Of a stretch of DNA of 64,000 nucleotides, positions 30,810-44,500 are shown piece by piece. Position 1 is the stretch's first letter. Every line of letters begins with the position of its first letter. The notes below the pieces were generated by a model. It ran no database searches, was not told the DNA's origin, and saw nothing but the letters and a program-made list of their open reading frames with translations. The translations under genes and the position numbers were made by a program. Origin of the DNA: Dryobates pubescens (taxonomy: Eukaryota > Chordata > Aves > Piciformes > Picidae). Location: contig NC_071616.1 of NCBI RefSeq assembly GCF_014839835.1, positions 35,357,307 through 35,421,306 on the forward strand, written 5' to 3'.

Positions 30810-33675
30810 CCACAGCCACGCTCACGGGAGCCAGGGCCGCCGCCGGCCCCTGCCCCGGCCCAGCCTGGCAAAACCCTGGCCCTGCTTGTGGGCTCCTTGC
30901 TGGCGCCGGGCAGAGTGGGGAGGAGGTGCTGTCCACCTCGTTTCCTCGAAGGGGTGCCTCGGCCCCCCTCGGATTTTAGAAGGGGCCAGAGGTTGTTGTG
31001 GTGCGATCCCTGCCTCACCGCCCAGGGCGGTCTCACACCCTGGGGTGCCTGGGCTGGCATGCAAGGAGCCACAGGGAATGGGAGGCATAAAGTGAATGGG
31101 AGGCTGCTCCCATCTGCTTTTATTCTCTATGATATATCAGTGCAAGCTGAAAGCTGAGGCTCTGCAGGGTGAAATGGCCTTAGCTCCTGCTGTCTTCACG
31201 TTACATCTGAAGAACTGGCTTGCTGCAGGCAGAGTTGCCTGCTCTTGCCTGTACACCTGCCCTGGCACATGCTGATTTGCTTCTGAAACTGGGGGTAGGT
31301 CCTTCTGGGGAAGGGCAGGGTTTTTCCTCTCCTCAAGTTCTTGCATGCTCAGTTGGGAAGGAGCAGGGAGAGGCTTATCAGGATTTCATGGGTCCAGGAA
31401 TTATGTGAGGCGGGAGGAGACTGGCCACCTGGACTTCTTTGGCCAGACTGTCTTGCCACCACAGTTTTGGCTGTGAAGCGGAACACTGGATGTCAAAGCT
31501 AGACACCGGTGAGCCTCAGAGTTGGTCAGCACAGGTTGGCACCACCTGTGTGCATTTCAGCCTCTGCCTCAGTGCTTGGGATGGCAGCACCCATGCAAGT
31601 CCCACCACCAGCCTGCCTCCACACCTGCTTCCCAGGTTTCAGTGCTTGGGAGCACCCTTGATGCAGCTCAGCACAAAGCCCTGTGGGGGGGCAGGAGGCA
31701 GCTCAGCCTTGTGCCATTGCTGGAGGAGCAAAAAGCACTAAGCCAAGTTCTGCACAGAGATGGGAGCAAGTCAGGGACTGCTGGGAGCACCTAGCATTGC
31801 CCCTCCCTGGTCTACTGCTGGCCTCGGGCAGCAGAGAGAGACAGCAAGCAAGTGTGGCTCCAGAGAAGGAAGCTATACACATGCTAATAATGTCAATTGA
31901 CCTGGTGTCTTCAGATCGTGGATCATCATGCTCTCTGTTGGCACTTCGGTCTTGCCTGGGTTTTATTTAGCTTTTCACAGGTCCATGGCAGCATATTTTG
32001 GGAGCTCCCAAGTTTCCTGTAGAGAAAGCACCTTCATCCCTCGACAGTCAGTGGCTGAACCTGGGAGGAACTGTTCATAGCTATTTAGCAAATGCTATTC
32101 ACCAGAGGAAATAAAAAAAGCAAGTCAAGTACACATGAAAAAGAATGGAGTTATTTCTAGACTAGAGGTTGAACCCAAGGCTGCTGTCTACTCCCTGTTT
32201 TAATGCAAAAAACCCATCTGTCTGAATGCAGAGGTCCTTGGTTGACTATCCTGTGCTAGGTTTGTCCTTCTTCCATGAGCTTGCTCCAGGGCCAGTGAAT
32301 ATCCATGAATATCAGTGAATTTCTGATAGCACTCTGGGGAGCCTTTCTGGGAGTGTCTTATGTATGTTGAGTATATGTTGATCCTTTTGCCTTGGTTACT
32401 GGTAGAATATTACATCCTTGCTCATCAGTACCTAAAACTTCATTGTTCTTAAAACAGAAGTATTAATGAAGTCACCACTGAATTGTCCTTATTTAAATAC
32501 TATTCTACACATACTCCCAAGGCTCCAGTTATGAGTGCTGTCAAAACATTGGCAAACACAATCCATTCCCAAGCAGCTGTGCAGTCTGACATGATCAGTG
32601 TTATGTAAAGGGAGAGAAGGAAGGCATAACCAAATAAGCATGGATGGAAACCCAGATCCTGGTTAATGTTCATGATGTTTTCTAGTCCAAATGGTCATTT
32701 GCTCACTAGTAAAGAGTGACTAGTAAAGACTGGTAATGAGGTAGGTCATAAAGTGGTGGTCAGGAGGGGGTGGTAGTGATCTGGTGTCTTGGTTCTGGGA
32801 GCCTAGCACATGTACTGGGAGGCTCAGCAACAAACAAGGAGGTGTTTGTATAGGAAGCAGACAAATGGAGTGGCCCAGGCCAGGGAAGGATTAGCTTTTA
32901 CCTTCTGTCATTCAGCAGAAGATCTTCACATTTCCTCTGCCATATCATACGTCAGGTCTGCTGTTAACATCAGCAGACTCTCAGAAGAGCTTATTTACCA
33001 TCAATGCACAAACTTTAAAACACTCTCCCTTTAAATGTGCCTAGTGCCCCAGTACTGAACCCACACATGGAAGCAGGACCTCTGCAAACAGCCTTTCTTG
33101 AAGGAAACTTTTGATAGCTCAGCCAATTTATTTCTTAGACTGGCTGCTCTCAGAGGAAGTGCTATTAGAATGAGGACTGCATCCTCCTCCTATTTATACT
33201 GGATATGCCAACCAGTCTGACCCCCCAAAAGAAACTATAATTGCTGTAATAAATGGGATTCCCATCAAAGGGGAAAGAGAAACATTTCTTGCTTTGAGCT
33301 CCCTCTCAGAAGAGCTGGTTGAAGGCTGAGTGGCTGTTCTGCCTTGCCGCCTCTATGTTTTAGATGATACAGGCATGAACTGGAGCATGAGAAACATGAA
33401 GCAGTGTTGTTCCTCACACAAGCACCTTATATACTGGGAGGTTTTGCAGGGCACCATGAGAAAAGTAGACGTTAAGGAAGCATTTATTTTTATATCCCAT
33501 CAAAGATTCTGTCCAGCTCAATGCTATTTAAGTGATAAATCTAAGCTTCCACTCCTTAAGTTGATTGTGGTTTTTATATATAATATATAAAATGTGGTTT
33601 TTTTTCCTACAAAATTTCATAGAGAAGAATCCTTTATTCTGATGCTGCAATAAAGCACTTTACATATGTATGTGT
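30810..33675 (+). other. ISM2: Likely ISM2 3' untranslated region
   Basis: No gene is recognisable downstream of the stop. AATAAA hexamers occur at 32110-32115, 33248-33253 and 33649-33654. The last is followed by a UGU-rich stretch and makes the best distal end. Which site is used cannot be told from sequence. Confidence 0.45.
33649..33654 (+). terminator. ISM2: Candidate distal ISM2 polyadenylation signal
   Basis: AATAAA is followed by GU-rich sequence (TATGTATGTGTTACTGGTGT) within 10-30 bp. Confidence 0.45.
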
Positions 33676-33825
33676 TACTGGTGTCATTCAGGTGAAACTG
33701 AAGCATATGTTGCTATTTGTTTTGGTTGGTGACACTACATTAAATGCTGCATGTCTTGGGCCTCCAGCCCCAACTGTGCTGCAAAGACCCTGGTTGCTTT
33801 GCTTCCTTCCCTTACATACATTACA

Positions 33826-33906
33826 GGATTAACCAGGTTGGAAAAGACCTTCAAGATCATGAAGTCCAACCTATCACCCCACACCATCTAATCAACTAAA
33901 CATGGT
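33826..33906 (-). mobile_element. CR1 LINE 3' fragment, - orientation
   Basis: The words CAGGTTGGAAAAGACCTTCA and AAGTCCAACC are the complement of the CR1 3' region. The very end of the element is eroded. Confidence 0.75.
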
Positions 33907-36665
33907 GCTTGACTGCAAGAACTGCAGCTAACAGAGACTATCTGGAACCCACCACTGCAGCCATGGGATATGTGAAGTTCCTCTCACAGGGAAGGAAGCC
34001 TCCTTCATCAGGGTCAGGGCTCAGAAGCAAATACAATGCCTGTACCTCAGCCCTTACCCTGGCCAAAGCTGGATGCCAGCCAGCCTTACACACTTCTTTA
34101 GGCAGGGACTGAGCATGGGAATGGGTGAAAAAAACCAGCATCATCCCAGCTGGAAAACTAGTTTGACAAACCACCTCCAGCTAATGATAGCAGGGGGGTT
34201 TGTAAAGCTTTCCAGGGATCACAACTTTTTGTTGCCATTAATTTGGCACATAAATCATGACCACTTCCAAGCTCTTTCTATTTCCAGCTGTTTTCCCTTC
34301 TTCTTTCTTTCTCCTTTTGCTTTGTGCTGGCTGCACATCTGTCAAGGGTTATCTGTTACTCCAGCATGGGGCTCTGCTCCACAGCTGCCTGGTGCCATTA
34401 CTGACCCCTGCCTGAGATTAGCAGATGGCTCCTCTCAGTGAAAGATGCTCTGATCTTCCTGCTGATCTTCTTCAATATCGAAAACATTGTTGCTTGGAAC
34501 CTAAACTAGGGACAATAGGCTGAGCTGCACTTTGCAGGAAGAGCAGCACAGGGAAGATCACTCTTTCCCTGGATAGGCAGTCATATGTAACATGCCTAAC
34601 ATGCCTTTATCCTCTGCAACAAGGTCCTTGCTGTGCATAGCTGAGGTCTGCTCTGAAATTCTCGGGCTGTAGAAATCCCACAGTCAAAAGATAGAAGCAG
34701 GAAGAATTGCTGCCCTAATTCTGCTAGTGCTCAAGACCTGGAGATGTCACCTGAAACCATGGAGTAAGACTGCTGCAATTTTGCCTGCTGCTTTGAATGC
34801 AAGACTTCTTGACCAGCTGAGTTGTCTAAAGTTTGCTAGCCTGGACTGGAGCTCTGCATGGCTCAGCTGTACCACTTCCCTGGCATCCAGCTTGCAGCCA
34901 AGTTAATTCATACACAGAAGGAGCTGTGCCCAGACGTTGCTAGGCACAGCAGTCAGCATATTCCTGTTGCTGCTGACCTCCAGTTTTGGCCCCAGATGAG
35001 TCAGGAGCAAGCTATGCAAAGACTTTTTCATTGTGAATGACACCTTGAAGGCACGAGTGCATGGTCAGCTGCCTGAGAGGCAGGTGAGTGCAGCCCATCT
35101 CTCAGGGGTGAACATGAGATTCCATAGAAGCATGTTTACAGTAACAGAAACCCCATTAGCTATCTGCTTTTTTTCAGGGCTCCTGCTCCAAGAATCTGCT
35201 TCTTGGAAAGCACACAAAAACCCTAACTGATCCCCGAAGGAGCTGCTTTGGGAAGAGAAGACACAGAATGACAATGCCAGAAGAGTTTGGCCGAAGCCTG
35301 TGGAGCAGAGCTAACTGCAAGGCCTGTCCTTAGCCTAGGAAAGCACAACAAGGTCTGAGGACCTTGAGTGAAAACTGAGGCTCCAAAGAGGAAAAAAAGA
35401 ACCTTCAAAGCACTCCCATTTTGGGTCAGTAAAGGCACTCATCCCACTGTGCAGCCACACTAGCCCTCTGGACTGGGTGTGCTGGTGACACAGCATGGCA
35501 CACTGCTGCCAACTTCTCTCCAGAAGAGTGAAAAAAAAAAATAAAATCACACTAGCTGCAGTTCTCCAGCAGCAGTCCTGCTGACCAGAGTGTAAACACT
35601 GGACAAATGGGAGTTTGTGGCAAGACCTGGTCTCCTGGGCTTTGCTTTCACCCCAAGTACAGAAAATCGCTCCCAGTAAGTGCTGGGTCCCCAACACCCA
35701 GCAGAACTCCACTGCTCCACTTTTCACTGACACTATGCAGAGGGATGCTGAAATCATGTCAGGGTAGCCCTGCCTGATGTGTCCATGTGGCAGGATTTAC
35801 TCCCTCCATCTCCACAGAGAAGAGACCCAAACGTTTGCAGTCAGGAAAGGAATGTCTTCTTCCCTGCCATGCAGCGGCCAGCTGCCCCTCAGAAATGCCT
35901 GAGAGGAGCCCAGCTGGCAGGGCTCAGCCTCTGCTTTGTTCCAGGTCCTTACAAGCATGTCAGCTATTCTTCTGTCACTGCATGGAAGCCCAGCAGTAGG
36001 GATCACAGCCCCACACAACTTGATTGTCACACAGAGGCCAGGGGCTGCAGCAAAGCCATGCACCAGCCAGTGTACCCCACCACACCAGCTCCTGACAGCC
36101 CTGACCCTTCCCTGGCTTGTGTGCACTGTGGGAGCTGAGCAGCCACAGGCCAGGATGTGAAGTTTCTGAAGAGCCAGGAGAAAGTGTCCCCCCTGCCAGG
36201 CATCACAGCCTTTGCACACAGGTATGTACCACAGAAAAACAGATTTAGACAAGAACCTTGGGAATCTACACAGCCCCACCATGGGGGACATGGGCAAACT
36301 CTTCCTCACTGATGGGTCCCACTCCCTCCTGGGCTTCAAACTCTCTGGTGTCGGAGATGCCACAGTAACCCTCAGCTTTACTGTGCTTCAGAGATAAATA
36401 TTTTCCTATCAGCCTTGCTGCTTTATTTTAAGACCACTGCATCTAATCTGCAGTGGCCACAGAGGGCATATTATTATTGCCTTACTTGCTTATACCTCTC
36501 ATGTATTTCAGGATTTTATCATGGTGCTCCCTATTTCCCTCCCTCTCTGCCCTCTTCTCTAGCCTTAATGCAGGGTTTCCTTAGAAGCTGTACTTGCAGA
36601 CCTCTGGTCAGTCTCATTGCCCTCCACTGAACTTAACCTCTTTCTTGAAGCATGTAGCCCATAGG

Positions 36666-36717
36666 GGGCTTTCTTAATGCTACATTCTTAATGTAGGGGG
36701 GGCCTTCTTAATGCTAC
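36666..36717. repeat. Short direct repeat, 34-bp spacing
   Basis: GGGCTTTCTTAATGCTAC and GGGCCTTCTTAATGCTAC occur 34 bp apart, with a third partial copy (ATTCTTAATG) between them. Confidence 0.8.
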
Positions 36718-37073
36718 GTGGAAAGATCTCTTCACAAATGCTGCAAACCACAGGCAGCCCAGGCAGCTTCTCTTCTCTTCTCTTGCATGATGTTTGGAGT
36801 TTGTGTTAATTTGAAAATTCACCATAACCTGCTCAGTTCAATCATCTTTCACAGCTGGGCTGCCAAGCCTTTTACTTTTCCTCTTGTGCATATTACTGGT
36901 GGTTTCTGCCTCACTGTAAAACAAGGTGATGTCAAATACACATTTGTTCTTTTTTGATCCTGAGTCACTTTTCCACTTGGGTATGACAATTTTCAATCTT
37001 AAACTTGTCTCCTAAGGATTTTGCAGCACTGGCAGTGATGTAAATTATTTTAGACATTTAAGTTACAGAATCA

Positions 37074-37250
37074 TACAATCATAGAATCAACAAGGTTGGA
37101 AAAGACCTCAAAGATCATCAGGTCCAACCTGTCACTCAAGACCTCACGACTACTAGACCATGGCACCAAGTGCCACATCCAATCCCCTCTTGAACACTTC
37201 CAGGGATGGTGACTCCACCACCTCCCTGGGCAGCCCATTCCTCAACTCGA
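37074..37250 (-). mobile_element. CR1 LINE 3' fragment, - orientation
   Basis: The fragment starts with the complement of the CR1 end (AGAATCATACAATCATAGAA), then AGGTTGGAAAAGACCTCAAA, and ends with TGACTCCACCACCTCCCTGG. Its sequence pairs with the + strand copy at about 40010-40115, so both are probably one subfamily. Confidence 0.9.
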
Positions 37251-38366
37251 GCCTAAAACCTCATGCAGGCCCACCCCTGACAAAACACTCGACATACTGT
37301 TTCACAGGCATTTTAAAGTGATCTAAAATGAAGCTGCCACTGAAATGAATGCTCCCAGCTTTCTCATCTCCCTGCCTGCTACCTGTCAGTCCTTGGCTCT
37401 TCCTAAGTTCATCTCCAGCAACTGCATGGCTACACATCTCACACATTCAAAGGTAAAGCCTCACCACTCTCTGACAGCTAGGTAGCTTTCAGATTCACCA
37501 GGCCAGAGAGATGCTAGGCTACAATCAGAGGTTCCCTGTCAGCGAACAGCCCTGAAGAGTAAGAAGTCACCAAGCAAAAAATTAAATTCCCCTTCTTCAG
37601 GTGCAACTTCTGCACAGGCCCTGTGTCAACAAGGACACGTGGTCTAAAGTGGGTTGCACCACTTAGTGCCACCAAAAAAGTCCTGTCTTCCTGAACCCAT
37701 TCAAAGAACCTGTTTTTGACTAAAGCTGGTGATTATATTATCCATTATATTATCTTCTGTACCAAAACATACTGGATTAATTACAGCTCTATTAGGCCTT
37801 CCCTTATTTGCTAATAAAAATAACATACAAAAAGCATTGCCTAAAGCCTTAATAAAGCCCGTGCATTCTGCTGAAGCATCAGGTTAGCTCAGTATGAGTT
37901 GTGCTTGATGTAGCCATGATACAGGGGTGTTGGTCAATACTTTGTACCTGCTTATCTGGGTATTTACAGGTTGCTGACTGCATTTGTTTGTTTTGGAATG
38001 AATTGGTCTTGCAGACTGATCTAATTCCCTTGGTCCTTGCCTCTTTCTTCCTCCCTCACCTATCTCATTCCTCTTTGAATTATGACAGATTGCTCTGCTG
38101 TCCCAAGTCTTCTAGAGTGAATTGCATCAGGCCCTGCCATACTGGAAACATCCAACTACTTTTGCTTTGGCTTTTTGTTTTTTTAAATATATAAGTTCTT
38201 CCTGTTTTGCTACTGAAGTAGGGTTGGGATGATGCTTCCAAGCAGTTTTAATAGCTACCTAAGCTAGGGCTTTCTGTCTTTTTGATTTGTGGCCTGATTT
38301 TCCCATAGAAGTTTCACATACATACATACATGATCAAAACACATGAAAAAAAGGCTGAGCCACAAC

Positions 38367-38700
38367 ACAGGTCCACCTAAACCAGCATCCAGTCTCTGAC
38401 AGCAGTCAAGAGCAGGTGAGTAGTAAGGAAGAGTAAAGAGGACAAGCACGTGTAGCTATTTCCCTGAAGTGCTTTCCTTGTCAGTGGTTGTCAGAGGCTT
38501 CCTGAGATAGGATGGTTGGTCTGATTAATAGCCCTCGGTTAGTTTTTCTTCCATGATTTTTTCCACTCCTGTTCTGAATGTATGCAAACTTTTGGTGCTA
38601 CTGAAGCATCAGCTGCAAGAATTCCAAAATTCACTAAATGTGTGCAGGGACTAATTTGCTTGGGCCACCCTATTCCTTCCCTTGTTTGATGGTTGCTCCT
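38367..38700 (-). mobile_element. Old amniote CR1/L3-like LINE relic
   Basis: Scattered words in the right order, such as GGTCCACCTAAACCAGCATC, CAGTCTCTGACAGCAGTC and GAATTCCAAAATTCACTAAA, resemble the complement of the ancient CR1-L3 type LINE known across amniotes. Divergence is heavy, so the family name is tentative. Confidence 0.45.
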
Positions 38701-40009
38701 TACACTCCATACGCCTCATGTGTAGCCAGTTAGCATCCACCTCTGACCTCTCAGCACTGAAAAAAAATCACAGTTTACTTCTATCTTTGTTTTCTGAGGG
38801 TTTTTTAACCTTTGTTTTCATTAATTCACAAAACTTTCCCTCTTACCCTGTGTCAGGTCAGATTCTTAAAGAGCTTTTGGGCAGGAGTATACAAGACCTT
38901 GCTTTTCTTCCTCATCTTATATAGCCCTCTCTCCATCAGGCAGTTGAAGGACTGAAAACGGTGTCCAGCTATCCTGGCATTTTCAGGACAAGCAAAGGTC
39001 TGGGCTTTCTCATTAGCATCTGTATCACTTGCATCAGATGTCAGCTGTAGCTGAAGGAGGGGGTCTCCATGCTGTGAGAGCAGGTGAATGTAGCATGCCT
39101 CAACTTAAGGCTCAGATAACTTTTGCCAAGTAAACAGCAGAGGTGGTGTAAGGGATCACCACTGCTGTGCCCTGACACAATCTCATGACACACTCTGTGG
39201 CTCAGGCTAAGGGCATGCTGGCACAGGCTTTCCCTCACCAGTGAGTTAGGCCAATAGATTCAGTTGTGAACAGCAGCCACAGCATGGCTACACAGCCACC
39301 AGCCTCTTCTGCTGCTGTGCACGATTTCCAGACCCAGGGACAGGGAGCCAGCTGGTGCAGTACCAGGGGAAGTCAGGGCAGGCAGTTTTGCTGGAAGAAG
39401 AGCCCTCAAACAGCCTCCAAGCAGAGCCCTGAGCCCATGAACCCCATGAATATGGGCTGCTAGCTGAGGCCAAAGCCTATCTTATTAGAGTAGCAGCAGG
39501 ATACCCGAGGTAAACCCTGTTTGTGATGAAAGGAAGGCAATTAAAATTCCACTTCAGCGGCCTTCCTGTCCAACTTCCTAACCTTCCAGCAGCAGGTGAT
39601 TAACAGGGCCTGCCTTCTGCTGCCCTGGCTCAGCTGTGCCAGTAGAGCCCTGCTGCAGGCGAGCACTGCTGCCACAGCCTGGCCAGCTGCCAGCACGGCT
39701 GCCAAAGCACAGCAAGGACGCTCCATTCGACTGCTGAGTTTGTCCCAGCTTAATCTTTAGCCACATGAGCTAATTTTTCCCCCCATTTTTCAAATAATTT
39801 TGCAGTTCTTTTACTGAAGCTCTTGCCTTGGCTGTGAACACACCTGCTAGGCTTGCTGGTTAAGGTTTCCCGTGGTTCAGGACTTCCCAAACAGAAAACC
39901 AAACATTCACAGTGACATCAGTGTGCTTAATTTTGTTACACTCCTGCAGCCCAGCAGATGCCTACACAGATGTTCATCTGTGCATAAGAATTCTGGCAAA
40001 ATAGGGTTC

Positions 40010-40115
40010 AAGAGGGGATTGGACATGGCACTTGGTGCCATGGTTTAGTCATGGGGTCTGTGGTGACAGGTTGGACTCGATCTTTGAGGTCTCTTCCAGC
40101 CTTGGTGATTCTGTG
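40010..40115 (+). mobile_element. CR1 LINE 3' fragment, + orientation
   Basis: CACTTGGTGCCATGGTTTAG, GGTTGGACTCGATCTTTGAG and GTCTCTTCCAGCCTTGGTGA are the standard CR1 3' words, ending in a degenerate GATTCTGTGA terminus. Confidence 0.88.
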
Positions 40116-41315
40116 AAAATACCTGCAGCACCTTTCCCAGACAGAGAGCTCTTTAAGGAAGGCAACCTAGGGGGACACAGGGAAGCCCTACCCTATCTAC
40201 ACCTGCCCTATCTTCAAACAGCTTTTGTAGTCACAGATCAACACAGGAGTAGGCACACAACATAAAACTTCTGCGTTCATACTGCACGCTTGACATCCCT
40301 ACACACCTGGCCAGGAAGGGTGTGTGGAAAAGGCTAGAAATGCTCCTTCCACTGCTTAAAAGGGAACACAGTTACATTTGTGGTTTTTTAAACAGGAACT
40401 AAAGTGTTTTTTAATTCCTGTCTCTTCTAGTGAAGGGGATGGATACAACATGCCAATCAGATTTAGTAAGAGATAAATTAAAACACCTCCCCAAGATAGT
40501 AAAGTCTCATCCAGCTGCATTATTTACTTCTAGCTTACTAGAGGCACTCCACAGAAAACACCAGAAGACAAAATGTGTGAGAGGAGCTCGTGCCTCAAAA
40601 GGAAAACTGAGCACTTGTTGCACTTGAGGTTAAGCAGATTGGCACTTCTGACCAGCACTGGGTTTCTTCCTTATCCTCTAAGCAAGTTTATTGCTTTGGA
40701 AGACACCTCTGCAAATTAACTGTGTTAACATTAGAGAACAAGCAGTTTTCCCCTCACCAGCCAAACAACAGTGGAAGTGGGGTCAGCCAAAAGTACAGCA
40801 CCTTGTTTATTTTACAGGAATCAACCCCACCCTCTGAATGTAGTTTGCTTTGGCCTAAAGCTCTCGGAGGTAGCTGACTCTGGGACATGCAACCATTTTG
40901 TAAGTGGGAGTTTCCCTAGCAGTCATTTGGTTTTCTCAGCTATCAGGTGAACAAACTATCAGCACTCTCGTAGAGCAGGCTTGTCTAAGAATGGATTGTG
41001 TTGGAGAAAGGGATGTGTAAGGGAGGAGAGAAATAGCTTGAACAGCATCTTAGATCCCTTCAGAAATGGAAAGGGTTTGAAACATTTACTAGCGGCAGAT
41101 CAAAAGCAGAGAAAACGAGCAGCTGCTCAAACTAAAAACTGCATCAAGCTAATGCTCTCTACTCTCCCAGAAGTGAGGAGTAAATCACGTGGGGATCAGC
41201 ACTCCTTATTGATTGCTGTTTTTCCAGACAGATCCCTTTCTCAGCCTATCAACCAACCCTTTGAACTCAAGCCAATCTGACGACACAAGTTCCACAACGG
41301 TTTTTTTAAGTTAGG

Positions 41316-41321
41316 TTTATT
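41316..41321 (-). terminator. AHSA1: AHSA1 polyadenylation signal
   Basis: TTTATT on the + strand is AATAAA on the minus strand, about 215 bp after the stop codon. This gives a short 3' UTR of roughly 240 bp. Confidence 0.7.
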
Positions 41322-41535
41322 TAGCAATAGAAGTATGTACATGTAAGAGAATCCCCTGCAGCACGAGACATGCACAAAGCAGTGAGGGACTGAAAGTGGT
41401 GCTGCTCAATGGCCTTCCTTATCACCTGTCATCCCACTTTACTCAGCAGCAGGGCCAAGATTAGAAAGGGACAGGTGAGAAATTTATCAGTCCACGTGGC
41501 AGAGTCTTCAGGCAGAGCCTTCCCAGCAACTGGTA

Positions 41536-44500
41536 TTAAAACAAGCGGGCGCCGTAGCCAAATGTCTGTTTAATGCCCTCGAAGTAGTAGCGCTGCCAGC
41601 CTTGCTTTGTTCTTTCCTCCTCGCTGGCAGGTATGCCCTTTCCTTCCAAACACACCTCTGTCTCACCACCTTTGTCAGTGAAGTTCAAAGTAATTGTTGC
41701 AAAGTGCCCTGGAGGAACCAAAGCAAATCTGTCAGTGTGTGGTATAGTATATGCTGCCTCAAGCTGCTGCTCTGCTCCTCCTCTCACACAGCACCACTTA
41801 AAAGACTCCTCAGGATCCATCCCAGAGGGTCTATTTATGACAGCTGCAGGCCTTCTTCAGATAGAGAGGAAGGAGAGGGCTCCCTCTTCATGGGATTTGA
41901 AGCACTTGCAGCCACAGCTGAGCAAGCTGCTACTTCCTTGTTCCTAATCCCTGACTACTGCTCTAAGCCATGGCTGACGATTCTGACTTGATGGTGTGAG
42001 ATATGAAGGTGGGATAAGGCTGGTACTCTGTATTCCCTGTTCACAAGCCAGAGTGCAGTGTGGCAAATGGGGATGGAAATCTTGAAACACAGGCAAGGGT
42101 CCATTCTTGGACTACTTACCAGCTGGCCAAGATTTAAATCTCCATTTCATAACAAGTTGCTTCTCAGGGACCTTGAAAAGAGAAAGACTGAGTAGTAATT
42201 TTTTGCAGATCTTGCAGTCTAGTAAGAAAGTTAATCTGAAGCCTTAGAGACCCCTTGAGAAACATACAACACATACAGAGGGAAAGAGATTGTAACTGTC
42301 CTTTTCTTTCCACTATCCTAGGATTGTAGGCCATAGTACACTCCCAAACTCAAGAGACAGCATCCCTATTCAGAAGACTTCAGTGGAAGGAGAGCAAAAG
42401 AGGAAAAGGGTCTTTTACTATCTTTAACACCCCTTCAACCCTTAATAAGTAAGTAAAATCAAAGACAGGGCAGCTGCATGACTGGAAGCCAGATTTTCTC
42501 CCCAGACTGAAGTCCCATACATTAATCTGTACTATAGGGAACAGTTCAATAGCCACAGCAATTGATTATAGATAACTATGAGCACCAGGCAGAATTCCAC
42601 AACTAACTGAAGTTTTGTTAAAGAGCTGATGTGTGAAAAACAAGAAGCTGCCCCTAAGCAAGGTATATCTGCACTAGTTAGTACTTACTAGGTCAACAAA
42701 CTCTCCTGTGACACTGCCATCCAGCAACTGAAATTTGCCTCCTTTATCAGCCTCCAAGGTGGCTTGTGCATGAGTAAAAGCCTGGACCATCTGAAAAGAA
42801 TTCAGAAGATCCACATTACTTTGCATCACCTGCTTGCAAACTTTTTGTCTAATGCCTCCCTCACCAAGATACCAAGGCTCTGGAAGAGGAGGTAAGTCAA
42901 CAGTGTGAGGTCTTCATCAAGACAAGACAAATTCTCAGCCCTGGCCAGAAAATCAAGGCTGTAGCCACCACAACAGCATTCTGCCTGCCAGGGGAAAAGA
43001 ACCCCTAGCTTACATATTCCATGCAGTGTTCTGTAAGCCATGCTTCTACTCTGTTGATTCCTTAAGGAAACCTAGTTCTGAGTTAAGTGGGTTTTTTCCT
43101 TTCTTTGCATTTTTCTTCTTTTCTTTTTCTTAAAAAGAAGAACAAGACACTGAGATCACATTTAAATAATAACAAAATGCCACTCTCTCTCCTTGAACTA
43201 CACAACAGCATGTGCAGGAGAGGGAAAGCTATGCCCAAAGTGCCCTTTGATACCACCTAACCTTAAAAAAAAAACCCAAACAAAACCACCACCCCAAAAA
43301 AACCCCCAAGAGCACACAACTGTAAATCCCAAGAGATGTGACCACACCTACAGATAGGTGCTGATAGCATTCTGGAGCTGGCTTCTGGCTGGCATTAATC
43401 CTCTCTTATCAGCTGTGTGAAAAGATGGGCACGTGAGCTGTAAGCCAAGTGTCCTGCAGCCCAGCTTTCTCACTCCAGTCTCACGGGTCATGAACATCCT
43501 ACAGAATGCTCTAAAAAGCTTTTTTAGCAACAATCTCCTATGGGCACAGGGCAAATCTGAGAATCTGCCTGGCATTACCTCCTGCGTAACGAATACCCGG
43601 TAGAGCTCCTCGGGAGATGTTAAGAAGGTGTCCTTCAAGCTGATCTTGCATGTAGGGATCTTGACTCCTATGGATTTGGACTGCGATGTGGCAGTACCGC
43701 TGCTAGCGGCCGTCTAGCGAAACAACAAGCAAAACACACACAGCCCCCTAGATGTTGCACCAAAAAGGCTGAACAAGGGGTTCACATATCCAAGAGAGGA
43801 AGAAAAGAAACCACAGGCCTCGGGTGAAGGCATAATTAGGGACAACCGTATCTGAGCGCACAAAGCAGATTTATCACTCTGAATCAAGAAACATCACGCG
43901 CTGCAAACTGAAACAGTCAGGCCTCCCCCACAGATTCCTGACTATATGCATCCTATAAACAGCACAGGTTGCTCCTGTGAGCTCCAGAATCTGATGCTGT
44001 GTACCTTTTCCTTCACAGATCCAAAAGCACGTTTGCAGAGTTTTATTTACCTTGCGGTCTTCCGCTTTAGGAGCCACCTGAGGTGTTGTTTCCATGTGTT
44101 CACCGTTCACTGTGGGCAAAATCATGCCCTGGGTGAATTCTGGAAAGACAGGAATGTGCCCATGAAACTAATAAAAGATCAAGTACACAGTTTTAACTGT
44201 TCTTTGAAACTCACAACCCAGAAGGGATTCCTGGTTCCTCCCCTGCTCTTGCTAGCATCCATGACTCAAAACAGTGTTGAAAAAAGTAGAGAGACTTCTT
44301 TTTACAGGAAACTAATTCTTCTTCACTACTCTTCACTGAAAGCCATCAGAACTTGTCTGAACTTACCTCCTTCTCCTAGCCTAGGCATACTAATCACTAT
44401 GTTCCCATGTTGTTCTCACATTAATGTCAGCCTTACACTTATGTAGCTTTTTCTCCCCTCTCTCACCCACCACTATAAACAGCAATCACGTCTCAAATAC

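Larger units (their letters stand above)
33676..41295. other. Gene-free gap between convergent ISM2 and AHSA1
   Basis: About 7.6 kb lies between two 3' ends that face each other. It contains CR1 pieces near 33826-33906, 37074-37250 and 40010-40115, an old LINE relic near 38367-38700 and a small direct repeat at 36666-36717. No open frame resembles a known protein and no RNA gene was recognised. Confidence 0.6.

Noticed and set aside
36570-36660. Possible old CR1 internal fragment
   Set aside because: GTCTCATTGCCCTCCACTGA resembles CR1, but the sequence on each side does not continue the match.
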